A stretch of 6,070 nucleotides of DNA, taken from NCBI GenBank assembly GCA_003509305.1, contig DOMU01000028.1, forward strand, positions 1 to 6,070, read 5' to 3'. Below are positions 1-5,828 of this stretch, piece after piece. The translations under genes and the position numbers were made by a program. Positions within the stretch are counted from its first letter, which is position 1. The number at the start of each line of letters is the position of its first letter. The stretch comes from Desulfobulbaceae bacterium. GTDB taxonomy: Bacteria > Desulfobacterota > Desulfobulbia > Desulfobulbales > Desulfocapsaceae. Under the pieces are notes generated by a model. It had not been told where the DNA came from and did no database searches. It was given only the letters and a program-made list of their open reading frames with translations.

Positions 1-1
1 G

Positions 2-877
2 GCAGGCAAAGAGGCGCGGGCCTCCTGGCTGATCGGGCGGCACCTCGCCACAAGCGCCGCGCCAACGCCGCATATGTACGCCTTCGATGAAACCAGTCTG
101 GCACTCCTGTGCGAAGATTTAGGCGATATGCGGCTTTTCACGCTGGCGCGGGCACTGAATCAGGATGATCCCGCTGACCGGGAAAAACTTCTCGCCCTGT
201 ACCGGCAAACTGTCGGCGCGCTGCTGGCCATGCAGCTTCAGGCGGCGGCGGGCTTTAACCCTGACTGGTGCTGCGATACGCCGGTCTATGACCGGAACCT
301 GATGCTGAAACGGGAATCCGGCTATTTTCTGCGCGCCTTCTGGTGTGATCTGCTTGGCCAGAAAGAACCGGCGGCTTTGGCGGCGGAGTTCCGGCAACTG
401 GCGGCAATAGCCGCCCAGGCTCCCGCTGTCTTTTTTCTGCACCGCGATTTCCAGTCACGCAATATCATGTTCCACGAGGACAGGCCGCGCTTCATCGACT
501 ACCAGGGCGGGCGGCTGGGGCCGCTGGCTTATGACCTGGCCTCGCTGCTGATCGATCCCTATGTTGGCCTGGATCAGGCGATGCGGCGGGAATTGCTGCG
601 GTTTTATCTGGCCGAGTTACGGCCAAGGTTGCCGGTTGACGAGGAGGAATTCCGCCGCCACTTCCTGGCCCTGGCCACGCAGCGTAATTTACAGATTCTT
701 GGCGCCTTCGCCTTTCTCAGCCAGCGGCGCGGCAAGACCTTCTTCGCCGCCTACCTGCAACCGGCGCTGACCGGCCTGAACCATCTACTGGCCGATGGCA
801 TGTTTTCTTTCCTGCCGATACTGAAAAGCTGCGCCCAGCGCGCGGTGGACTTGTTGAATAAAGGAGGTTGCCAATGA
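2..877 (+). CDS. Aminoglycoside/choline kinase-like phosphotransferase (5'-truncated by window)
   Basis: The reading frame is open from base 2, so the ATG at 74 is internal and the true start lies left of the window; 291 residues are visible. The fold is the APH/choline kinase superfamily, cytosolic enzymes that move phosphate from ATP to a small hydroxyl substrate. Visible in order: the end of the N-lobe with the hinge-like EDLGD (113-127), the catalytic loop HRDFQSRN (440-463), the metal-binding IDYQGG (494-511) that replaces the kinase DFG, and AYDLASLLIDPY just after it. The Asp of HRD, the Asn of the loop and the Asp of IDYQ are all present, so it looks active. The closest style I know is the AmgK-like sugar kinases (N-acetylmuramate/GlcNAc anomeric kinases of cell-wall recycling), but substrate cannot be read from sequence. 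A MurU-like nucleotidyltransferase upstream would support that role; it is outside the window. The stop overlaps the next gene (ATGA), suggesting one transcript. Confidence 0.85.
   Translation, partial: AGKEARASWLIGRHLATSAAPTPHMYAFDETSLALLCEDLGDMRLFTLARALNQDDPADREKLLALYRQTVGALLAMQLQAAAGFNPDWCCDTPVYDRNLMLKRESGYFLRAFWCDLLGQKEPAALAAEFRQLAAIAAQAPAVFFLHRDFQSRNIMFHEDRPRFIDYQGGRLGPLAYDLASLLIDPYVGLDQAMRRELLRFYLAELRPRLPVDEEEFRRHFLALATQRNLQILGAFAFLSQRRGKTFFAAYLQPALTGLNHLLADGMFSFLPILKSCAQRAVDLLNKGGCQ
861..867 (+). promoter_or_regulatory. Ribosome binding site of the CaiB/BaiF gene
   Basis: AAGGAGG lies 6 nt before the ATG at 874 and inside the last codons of the kinase gene. It is an almost perfect match to the anti-Shine-Dalgarno. 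It decides the start: a TTG at 868 in the same frame would touch the motif and is not plausible. Confidence 0.9.
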
Positions 878-2010
878 CGGGTGTACTGCGGGGAATCCGG
901 GTACTGGATATTTCCCGGCTGTTGCCGGGGCCGTATTGCAGCATGATGCTGGCCGACCACGGTGCCGAGGTGATTGCCGCCGAGGACAGGAAATTCCTCG
1001 CCGATGGTTTGTTCTTTCACGACCTGTACCGCAACAAGCGCCATATGTCGCTGAACCTGAAAGCGGCGGCGGGCAGAGAAATCTTCCTGGCCCTGGCCGC
1101 GAAAAGTGATGTCATCCTTGAAGGGTTCCGGCCCGGTGTCACCAAACGGCTCGGTGTCGATTACGAAGCTGTCCGCCAGATAAATCCCGGCATAATATAC
1201 TGTTCTATTACCGGCTATGGCCAGACCGGGCCAGACCGCGACCTGGCTGGCCACGATGTCAATTACCTCAGCGCCGCCGGAGTCCTGGATCTGATTGGCC
1301 AGCCTGGCCAGCCTCCGTCCATCCCCGGTGTGCAGATTGCCGATATCGCCGGTGGCATGAACGCCGCCCTGGGCATTGTCCTGGCTTTATTCGAACGCGG
1401 TCGCAGCGGCCAGGGCCAGTACCTAGACATTTCTATGACCGATGGCCTGCTTGGCTTCATGACGCTGCCAGCTATTTTACAACAGCGGGGGCAGCGGATG
1501 CGCCGCTCCGGGCATCTGCTGTCGCACCGTTACGCCTGCTACTCGACCTACGCCACCGCCGATAACCGCTATCTGTCTTTGGGCGGGCTTGAGCCGCGCT
1601 TCTGGAAAAACCTGTGCCAGGGTCTGGCCGTACCGGAATATATCCCGCTGCAATACGACGAGGAACGGCGCGAAGAGATTATCGCCCGTTTTCGTAAAAT
1701 TTTTCTCAGCAAAAACCTGGCCGCCTGGAATGAAATTCTGACCAGGCTTGATGTCTGCTACGCCGCCGTGGCAACACTTGATGAAGTCTTCGTCTCGCCG
1801 CTCTTCACGGCACGGAACATGCTTGTCCGTCATACCCATCCTGATGGCAAGGAAAGTATCGGCTTCGCCAGTCCGGTCAGGCTGAGCCTCACTCCGGCGA
1901 CCGTGCGCAGCCAGCCGGTGGCCTTTGGCGCCAATACCCGCCAAATTCTTGCCGAGCTGAGCTATGGCGAAAAGGAGATCGACCAGCTTTTCAAGGATGG
2001 CGTGGTATAA
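874..2010 (+). CDS. CaiB/BaiF family III CoA-transferase, alpha-methylacyl-CoA racemase-like
   Basis: A 378-residue protein of the class III CoA-transferase family, near the usual length for racemase-type members (about 360-380). The N-terminus carries the family signature (GIRVLDISRLLPGPYCSMMLA, residues about 7-27, with ADHGAEVI following), then LEGFRPG and the GYGQTGP motif. It resembles the racemase branch more than formyl-/carnitine-CoA transferases: GHDVNY places His127-Asp128, and Asp157 follows in QIADIAGG, with Glu240 in GGLEPRFW. These match, within one position, the His126/Asp156 acid-base pair and Glu241 reported for Mycobacterium tuberculosis MCR. Such enzymes interconvert (2R)- and (2S)-methylacyl-CoA thioesters in the cytosol during branched-chain or sterol side-chain breakdown. 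Racemase is an inference; a CoA-transferase remains possible. The start overlaps the kinase stop by ATGA, so translation is probably coupled. The stop lies 3 bp from the convergent trpD stop. Confidence 0.88.
   Translation: MTGVLRGIRVLDISRLLPGPYCSMMLADHGAEVIAAEDRKFLADGLFFHDLYRNKRHMSLNLKAAAGREIFLALAAKSDVILEGFRPGVTKRLGVDYEAVRQINPGIIYCSITGYGQTGPDRDLAGHDVNYLSAAGVLDLIGQPGQPPSIPGVQIADIAGGMNAALGIVLALFERGRSGQGQYLDISMTDGLLGFMTLPAILQQRGQRMRRSGHLLSHRYACYSTYATADNRYLSLGGLEPRFWKNLCQGLAVPEYIPLQYDEERREEIIARFRKIFLSKNLAAWNEILTRLDVCYAAVATLDEVFVSPLFTARNMLVRHTHPDGKESIGFASPVRLSLTPATVRSQPVAFGANTRQILAELSYGEKEIDQLFKDGVV
1219..1238 (+). repeat. Perfect 10-bp tandem repeat inside the racemase-like gene
   Basis: GGCCAGACCG occurs twice back to back (1219-1228 and 1229-1238). 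The unit is not a multiple of three, so the copies are read in different frames, and they encode the family-conserved YGQTGP region. It is probably compositional coincidence rather than recent slippage. Confidence 0.85.
1297..1314 (+). repeat. Perfect 9-bp tandem repeat encoding Gln-Pro-Gly
   Basis: GGCCAGCCT is repeated in tandem (1297-1305 and 1306-1314). It stays in frame and contributes to the GQPGQPP segment. Related racemases have a similar Gly- and Pro-containing loop here, so the repeat need not be a recent expansion. Confidence 0.85.
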
Positions 2011-2013
2011 AAA

Positions 2014-3069
2014 TCATTTGCCCGCTCCAGCGGCGCGGTAATACGTCACCAATTCCTCAAGCTTCCGCAGCGCCGCGCCGGAAGCAATGATTGTCCGCGC
2101 GAGAGCAATACCTTCAGCCATGTCCTTCGCTTTGCCCGCCGCCATCAAAGCGGCGCCGGCATTCATCGCCACCATATCGGCCTTTGGGCCTGGTTCACCG
2201 CCCAGAATCACCTTCACCTGCGCCGCCGCCTCTTCGCCGTTTCCACCGCCACGAATGTCGGCCAAGCTGGCGCGTTCGATGCCGAACTGTTCCGGTGTGA
2301 TGCTGTAGCAATCGACCTGGCCATCGTGGCCGTCGGCAATGTGAGTGGGGCCCGTGATGGTGATTTCGTCGAGATTGCCCTGCCCGGATTCGCCGCAGAC
2401 GATCAAGACCCGTTTCATCTTCAGGCGCACGAGCACCTCGGCCAGAACTTTGGTCAAGCCCGGTTCATAGACGCCCGACACCTGAACGTTGGCGCCAGCC
2501 GGGTTGGTCATCGGGCCAAGAATGTTGAAAATGGTGCGGATGCCGACTTCCCGTCTGGGCGTAATGGCATAGCGCATGGCCCCGTGCAGCATCGGCGCGA
2601 AGAGAAAGCCAATGCCGACGCGGCGCACACAGTCGGCGACTTTTTCAGCGGGTAAAGTGAGATCAACACCCAAAGCTTCGAGCACGTCGGCGCTGCCACA
2701 TTGTGACGAGACGGCGCGGTTACCATGTTTGGCCACGGTGACGCCACCGGCGGCGATAACAAAAGCCGATGTCGAGGAAACGTTGAAGGTGCCGGCGCAG
2801 TCGCCGCCGGTGCCGACAATGTCGAGCAAGATTTCGCCGCCCGCCGTATCGACACCGGTATTGACGAAGGTGGCTTTCTTCCGCATCACCCGCACCGCGC
2901 CGGTGATTTCATCGACGGTTTCTCCCTTCATGCGCAGGGCGGTGATGAATGAGCCAATCTGCGCCGGGCTGGCGTTGCCGCTCATGATTTCGTCCATCAC
3001 TTCGCGCATATCGTACTCGTCGAGATGGCGTCCGGCCACAACCTGGCTAATGGCTTCCTTGGTATTCAT
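2014..3069 (-). CDS. trpD: Anthranilate phosphoribosyltransferase
   Basis: Transfers the phosphoribosyl group of PRPP to anthranilate, giving N-(5'-phosphoribosyl)anthranilate, the second step of tryptophan synthesis; a cytosolic, normally dimeric enzyme. At 351 residues it has the usual stand-alone TrpD length, with no glutaminase fused. The small alpha-helical N-terminal domain (about residues 1-70) includes SPAQIGSFITALRMKGET. The PRPP/anthranilate domain follows: GTGGD at 86-90, NVSST at 96-100, KHGNRAVSSQCGSADVLEALG from 114, the arginine-containing anthranilate segment RREVGIRTIFNILGP at 172-186, and the metal-binding Asp-Glu pair at 234-235. All key motifs are intact. The ATG follows a GAGGA motif. 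It is the last gene of trpEGD: the next gene on this strand is not trpC, because a plus-strand gene converges on it with a 3-bp gap. The alternative pyrimidine-nucleoside phosphorylase family is excluded by the TrpD-specific KHGNR and NxLGPxxNP motifs. Confidence 0.97.
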   Translation of the reverse strand: MNTKEAISQVVAGRHLDEYDMREVMDEIMSGNASPAQIGSFITALRMKGETVDEITGAVRVMRKKATFVNTGVDTAGGEILLDIVGTGGDCAGTFNVSSTSAFVIAAGGVTVAKHGNRAVSSQCGSADVLEALGVDLTLPAEKVADCVRRVGIGFLFAPMLHGAMRYAITPRREVGIRTIFNILGPMTNPAGANVQVSGVYEPGLTKVLAEVLVRLKMKRVLIVCGESGQGNLDEITITGPTHIADGHDGQVDCYSITPEQFGIERASLADIRGGGNGEEAAAQVKVILGGEPGPKADMVAMNAGAALMAAGKAKDMAEGIALARTIIASGAALRKLEELVTYYRAAGAGK

Positions 3070-3073
3070 GGTG

Positions 3074-3078
3074 TCCTC
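3074..3078 (-). promoter_or_regulatory. Ribosome binding site of trpD
   Basis: On the minus strand GAGGA sits 4 nt before the trpD ATG, within the 12-nt gap after the trpG stop. The stop, RBS and start lie within 20 nt, so ribosomes ending trpG can re-initiate on trpD. Confidence 0.75.
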
Positions 3079-3081
3079 GTT

Positions 3082-3684
3082 TCAGCGCAACATTGCCGGA
3101 TAGGCCGGATCGATGAAATTTCGCAGCAGGTGAACACCCGCCGGGGTCATGATTGATTCGGGATGGAACTGCACGCCTTCGACGGCCAGGCTTTTATGGC
3201 GCAGGCCCATCAATTCGCCGCTATCCGTGCGACAAGTAACTTCCAGGCAATCGGGCAGCGCCGTCGCATCGGCGACCAGCGAATGGTAGCGCATACCATC
3301 GAAGGGATTGGGCAATCCCGTGAAAACGCCACGCCCGTCATGGCGCATCGGGCTGGTCTTGCCGTGCATCAGCCTGCTGGCACGCACCGTCCTGCCGCCA
3401 AAAGCCTCGTTGATCGACTGATGACCGAGGCAAACGCCCAAAATCGGCATCGCACCGGCAAGGCGGACAATGGCGGCAACGGAAACACCCGCCTCTTTCG
3501 GGGTGCGAGGGCCGGGCGAAATCAGCAGGCGGCGTGGCGAAAGCCTAGCGATTTCATCCAGGCTTATCGCATCATTACGATGTACCTGAATCTCTTCATC
3601 CTGCCCTTCGCTGAAAAGAATACCAGCCATGGTCTGGACGATGTTGTAGGTGAAGGAATCGTAATTATCAATTATAAGGATCAT
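3082..3684 (-). CDS. trpG: Anthranilate synthase glutamine amidotransferase subunit
   Basis: A class I glutamine amidotransferase of 200 residues that hydrolyses glutamine and passes ammonia to TrpE. The triad is complete: Cys85 in GVCLGHQ, and His174 with Glu176 in VQFHPES. The N-terminus is typical ([14 protein letters not shown]), as is the oxyanion-side [14 protein letters not shown] at 54-66. MRYHSLVAD (131-139) is the usual substrate-side segment. Residues 22-32 hold a slightly longer, acidic loop than in many relatives. The start ATG lies 2 nt after the trpE stop (TAG-TC-ATG), with an AAGGGA Shine-Dalgarno inside the end of trpE, so the two subunits are probably made by translational coupling in near-equal amounts. 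Many bacteria use one such subunit for both anthranilate and p-aminobenzoate synthesis (TrpG/PabA); position next to trpE makes tryptophan synthesis the sure role, while a PabA role cannot be excluded. Confidence 0.96.
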   Translation of the reverse strand: MILIIDNYDSFTYNIVQTMAGILFSEGQDEEIQVHRNDAISLDEIARLSPRRLLISPGPRTPKEAGVSVAAIVRLAGAMPILGVCLGHQSINEAFGGRTVRASRLMHGKTSPMRHDGRGVFTGLPNPFDGMRYHSLVADATALPDCLEVTCRTDSGELMGLRHKSLAVEGVQFHPESIMTPAGVHLLRNFIDPAYPAMLR

Positions 3685-3686
3685 GA

Positions 3687-5237
3687 CTAAAATCCCTTGT
3701 AGGCCAGTTCCACCGCTCGCCGCAGTGCCATCGACTTATTGATGGTCTCCTGATACTCACGCTCAGGGTCCGAATCGGCGACGATGCCGGCCCCAGCCTG
3801 AATCGACAATTTACCGGCATAGGCGATTATGGTGCGGATAGTGATGCAGAAATCCATAGCGCCGCCAAAGCCGAAATAGCCGACGGCGCCGGCATAGGGG
3901 CCACGGCGCTCCGGCTCGAGTTCGTTGATGATTTCCATGGCCCGGATCTTCGGCGCGCCGCTGACCGTGCCCGCCGGAAAGCAGGCGGCGACAACATCGA
4001 ACTGATCCTTACCCGCCGCCAGTTTGCCGCACACGCCACTGACCAGGTGCATGACGTGGCTGTAGCGTTCGACAACCATCAGGTCGCGTACCGAAACCGA
4101 GCCACCTTCAGCGATGCGGCCAACATCATTGCGGCCCAGATCAACAAGCATGACATGCTCGGCCCGTTCCTTTGGGTCGGCGAGAAGTTCTTTTTCCAGC
4201 GCCAGGTCTTCCTCTTCGTCCTTCCCACGCCGGCGCGTGCCAGCAATTGGCCGCAGCTCAATTTCGCCGCCGGTCAGCCGCACGAGAATCTCCGGCGACG
4301 AACCGATCTGCGTCACCTTTCCCAGTTGCAGATAGAACAGATACGGGCTGGGGTTGACCTGTCGCAGGGCACGGTAAAGACGCACCGGCAACAGCTTGGC
4401 TTCGGTTTGAAAACGCTGCGACAGCACCACCTGAATAACGTCGCCGGCGAGAATATACTCTTTCGCGCGCTCGACCATGGCGGCGAAACTACCCGGCGTC
4501 ATGTTGGCGGTGAACTCCGGTTCGGCGATCGATTCGGTTATAAGCAGGCGATTTTCGGCGTGGTTGCGGTAATGAACCCGCAACGCTCCTCGCAGCCGGA
4601 CAATCAAGGCGCGCAGGCGCTCGATGGCATCGGCATAAACAGCGTCGACATCATCGGAGCCGGAGAGGCGTGTCCAGCAGATCAGCGTCGCCTTCTGCCG
4701 CAGGCTGTCGTGGGCCACAAGCAGGCGCGGCACCATGAAAGCAGTGTCAGGGTAGGGCAATAATGGCCGTTTGTTGGGCAAATCTTCCAGCGAGCGCACC
4801 AGGTCATAACCCAAATAGCCGATCAGTCCGCCGCAGAAACGCGGCAAACCAGGAACTTCCGCGGCGGCGAGTTTAGCGAGCAACCGGCGCAGGGCCGGTA
4901 GCGGCTGGCCGGTAAAGCGGCGGACTTTTTTATTGCCGTCTTCACGGATAGTAATGCGCTTACCCCGGCTGGTAAAAGACAGCAGCGGGTCGCAACCGAT
5001 GAACGACCAGCGGCCCCACTTTTCACCGCCCTCCATGCTTTCAAAAAGAAACTTATCACCATATCCCACAGACATTTTCATGAACAGGGTCAAAGGCGTG
5101 TCGAGGTCGGCGGTGATTTCCATGGCCACCGGCACCAGACGGTGCCGGACGGCAAGCTCGTGAAAATGGGCGATATCCGGGAAAAACGGCTGGTCGGACA
5201 TGGGGAGACTCTGGGGCACGGGGACATGGGCGCCCAT
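3687..5237 (-). CDS. trpE: Anthranilate synthase component I
   Basis: Converts chorismate and ammonia to anthranilate and pyruvate, the committed step of tryptophan synthesis, in complex with TrpG. It has 516 residues from the first ATG. The N-terminal domain has the tryptophan feedback element ([19 protein letters not shown], 63-81, matching the LLES element of enteric TrpE) and [12 protein letters not shown] (295-306), which argues for TrpE over PabB and for retained feedback inhibition. The chorismate-binding domain shows PIAGTRRRG (330-338), [12 protein letters not shown] (360-371), [19 protein letters not shown] (419-437), GAVGYFGF (450-457) and the C-terminal [17 protein letters not shown] (482-498). 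The start is uncertain. The ATG at 5237 has CAGGG directly against it, with no proper spacing. The ATG at 5201 (codon 13, MSDQPFFP) has only AGAG 7 nt upstream but matches the usual family N-terminus better and would give 504 residues. It heads trpEGD and follows the rpsT terminator. Confidence 0.96.
   Translation of the reverse strand: MGAHVPVPQSLPMSDQPFFPDIAHFHELAVRHRLVPVAMEITADLDTPLTLFMKMSVGYGDKFLFESMEGGEKWGRWSFIGCDPLLSFTSRGKRITIREDGNKKVRRFTGQPLPALRRLLAKLAAAEVPGLPRFCGGLIGYLGYDLVRSLEDLPNKRPLLPYPDTAFMVPRLLVAHDSLRQKATLICWTRLSGSDDVDAVYADAIERLRALIVRLRGALRVHYRNHAENRLLITESIAEPEFTANMTPGSFAAMVERAKEYILAGDVIQVVLSQRFQTEAKLLPVRLYRALRQVNPSPYLFYLQLGKVTQIGSSPEILVRLTGGEIELRPIAGTRRRGKDEEEDLALEKELLADPKERAEHVMLVDLGRNDVGRIAEGGSVSVRDLMVVERYSHVMHLVSGVCGKLAAGKDQFDVVAACFPAGTVSGAPKIRAMEIINELEPERRGPYAGAVGYFGFGGAMDFCITIRTIIAYAGKLSIQAGAGIVADSDPEREYQETINKSMALRRAVELAYKGF
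3693..3698 (-). promoter_or_regulatory. Ribosome binding site of trpG within trpE
   Basis: AAGGGA on the minus strand, 8 nt before the trpG ATG, overlaps the last codons of trpE. It is a moderate match to the Shine-Dalgarno and fits coupling across the TAG-TC-ATG junction. Confidence 0.6.
5226..5237. repeat. Perfect 12-bp palindrome over the first trpE ATG
   Basis: ATGGGCGCCCAT reads the same on both strands, and its last base is the first base of the 5237 start codon. GGG upstream and CCC two bases downstream could extend the RNA stem. If the 5201 start is used, it falls in the untranslated leader instead. A half of it (TGGGCGC, 5227-5233) can also pair with GCGCCCA at 5263-5269, so two alternative folds are possible. 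No known operator is recognised. Confidence 0.6.
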
Positions 5238-5280
5238 CCCTGAAAACCGGTGGCCGGGGCGAGCGCCCAGAGAAACTTAC

Positions 5281-5321
5281 AAAAAAACGCAGGCCACGGA
5301 ACCGGGCGATTCCGTGGCCTG
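5281..5321 (-). terminator. Intrinsic terminator of rpsT, just upstream of trpE
   Basis: A perfect 12-bp inverted repeat (arms 5310-5321 and 5290-5301) encloses an 8-nt loop. On the minus strand it is followed by CG and then seven T residues (5287 down to 5281). The plus strand lacks a T-tract after the stem, so it works in the rpsT direction only. It starts about 33 nt after the rpsT stop. The rest of the 116-bp gap from 5238 to 5353 holds no ORF or promoter I can support. Confidence 0.92.
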
Positions 5322-5353
5322 TGGACCAAACAAAAACCCGAAACGCTGACAGC

Positions 5354-5635
5354 TTACGCTTCCGCGGCGACTGTGGCCATGGCGTTGACTTTTTTGGTCA
5401 GCCGGGAAATCCGCCGGGATGCGTTTCTTTTGTGGATAGTGCCCTTGGCGGCGGTCTTGGCGATGACGGAAACCGCCTTACGCAGAATTTCCGCCATATT
5501 TTCCTGGGAACCAGCGGCCACCGCTTCGTTGACATCACGGATGGCGTTCTTCATCCGCGACTTGTTCATGCGGTTACGCCCGCGTCGCGCCAATGACTGA
5601 CGGTTTCTTTTTTCGGCTGATTTATGATTGGCCAC
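5354..5635 (-). CDS. rpsT: 30S ribosomal protein S20
   Basis: A 93-residue, strongly basic protein that binds 16S rRNA and helps early assembly of the small subunit. The N-terminus, after the initiator, is the family signature ANHKSAEKRNRQSLARRGRN, and RMKNAIRDV, AKTAAKGTIHKRNASRRISRLTKKV follow at the expected spacing of the three-helix S20 fold. The start is GTG at 5635, set by AAAGGAG 8 nt upstream and by homology to proteins beginning M-A-N-H-K. An in-frame ATG at 5680 would add 15 residues unlike any S20 and would lie across the ribosome binding site. A weak start codon recalls Escherichia coli rpsT, which starts with UUG and is autogenously controlled; whether that holds here is inference. 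It has its own promoter and terminator, so it is a monocistronic unit unless read-through supplies trpEGD. The C-terminal AMATVAAEA tail is a few residues longer than typical. Confidence 0.97.
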   Translation of the reverse strand: MANHKSAEKRNRQSLARRGRNRMNKSRMKNAIRDVNEAVAAGSQENMAEILRKAVSVIAKTAAKGTIHKRNASRRISRLTKKVNAMATVAAEA

Positions 5636-5643
5636 GAATTTTT

Positions 5644-5650
5644 CTCCTTT
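5644..5650 (-). promoter_or_regulatory. Ribosome binding site of rpsT
   Basis: AAAGGAG on the minus strand, 8 nt before the GTG at 5635. This strong motif decides the unusual start codon. Confidence 0.9.
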
Positions 5651-5697
5651 GATTGTACGAATAGCGCCCAGTGGCGACACAACAGAATGAAAAAAGA

Positions 5698-5728
5698 ATT
5701 ATATTATCTTGTTTCGCACTGAAGTCAA
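5698..5728 (-). promoter_or_regulatory. Sigma70-type promoter of rpsT
   Basis: On the minus strand a -35 box TTGACT (5728-5723) is followed after 16 nt by TAATAT (5706-5701). An overlapping perfect TATAAT (5703-5698) lies at 19 nt, so the exact -10 is unsettled. The very AT-rich -10 region stands out from the GC-rich surroundings. Transcription would start near 5690-5695, leaving a leader of roughly 55-60 nt before the GTG. The 193-bp gap between rpsT and the aldehyde dehydrogenase gene (5636-5828) holds this promoter and leader; I see no gene and no clear terminator in the rest. Confidence 0.8.
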
Positions 5729-5828
5729 GAAGCTATTCGCGGCGAGGACGGACTGTTTGCACTTCTCCAGGCCGAGCGCTTCTTAACGAGGCAGTCGTAA
5801 TGCGAGTCTTTCCAACCGCGCCGTTTCC

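Noticed and set aside
1219..1314. Two short perfect tandem repeats as a possible phase-variation or slippage tract
   Set aside because: Only two copies each, and both encode family-conserved motifs (YGQTGP and a Gly/Pro loop), so slippage would damage the protein.
751..1944. Minus-strand ORFs of 155 and 167 codons opposite the kinase and racemase-like genes
   Set aside because: They are shadows of the plus-strand genes, with no ribosome binding site or recognisable domain.
2576..3690. Plus-strand ORFs of 175 codons opposite trpD and trpG
   Set aside because: Both are antisense to well-conserved enzymes with intact catalytic motifs and show low-complexity, Arg/Pro/Ala-rich products without any family signature.
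4047..4763. A 238-codon plus-strand ORF opposite trpE
   Set aside because: It lies wholly antisense to the conserved chorismate-binding region of trpE, its translation resembles no family I know, and GC-rich coding DNA commonly leaves open antisense frames.
5238..5353. A classical trp attenuator in front of trpE
   Set aside because: There is a terminator hairpin, but no leader ORF with tandem Trp codons and no clear antiterminator arm overlapping it; its position right after rpsT fits a plain rpsT terminator better.
5729..5828. A small RNA or tRNA between the aldehyde dehydrogenase gene and rpsT
   Set aside because: I found no cloverleaf pattern, no hairpin with a T-tract and no separate promoter in this stretch.
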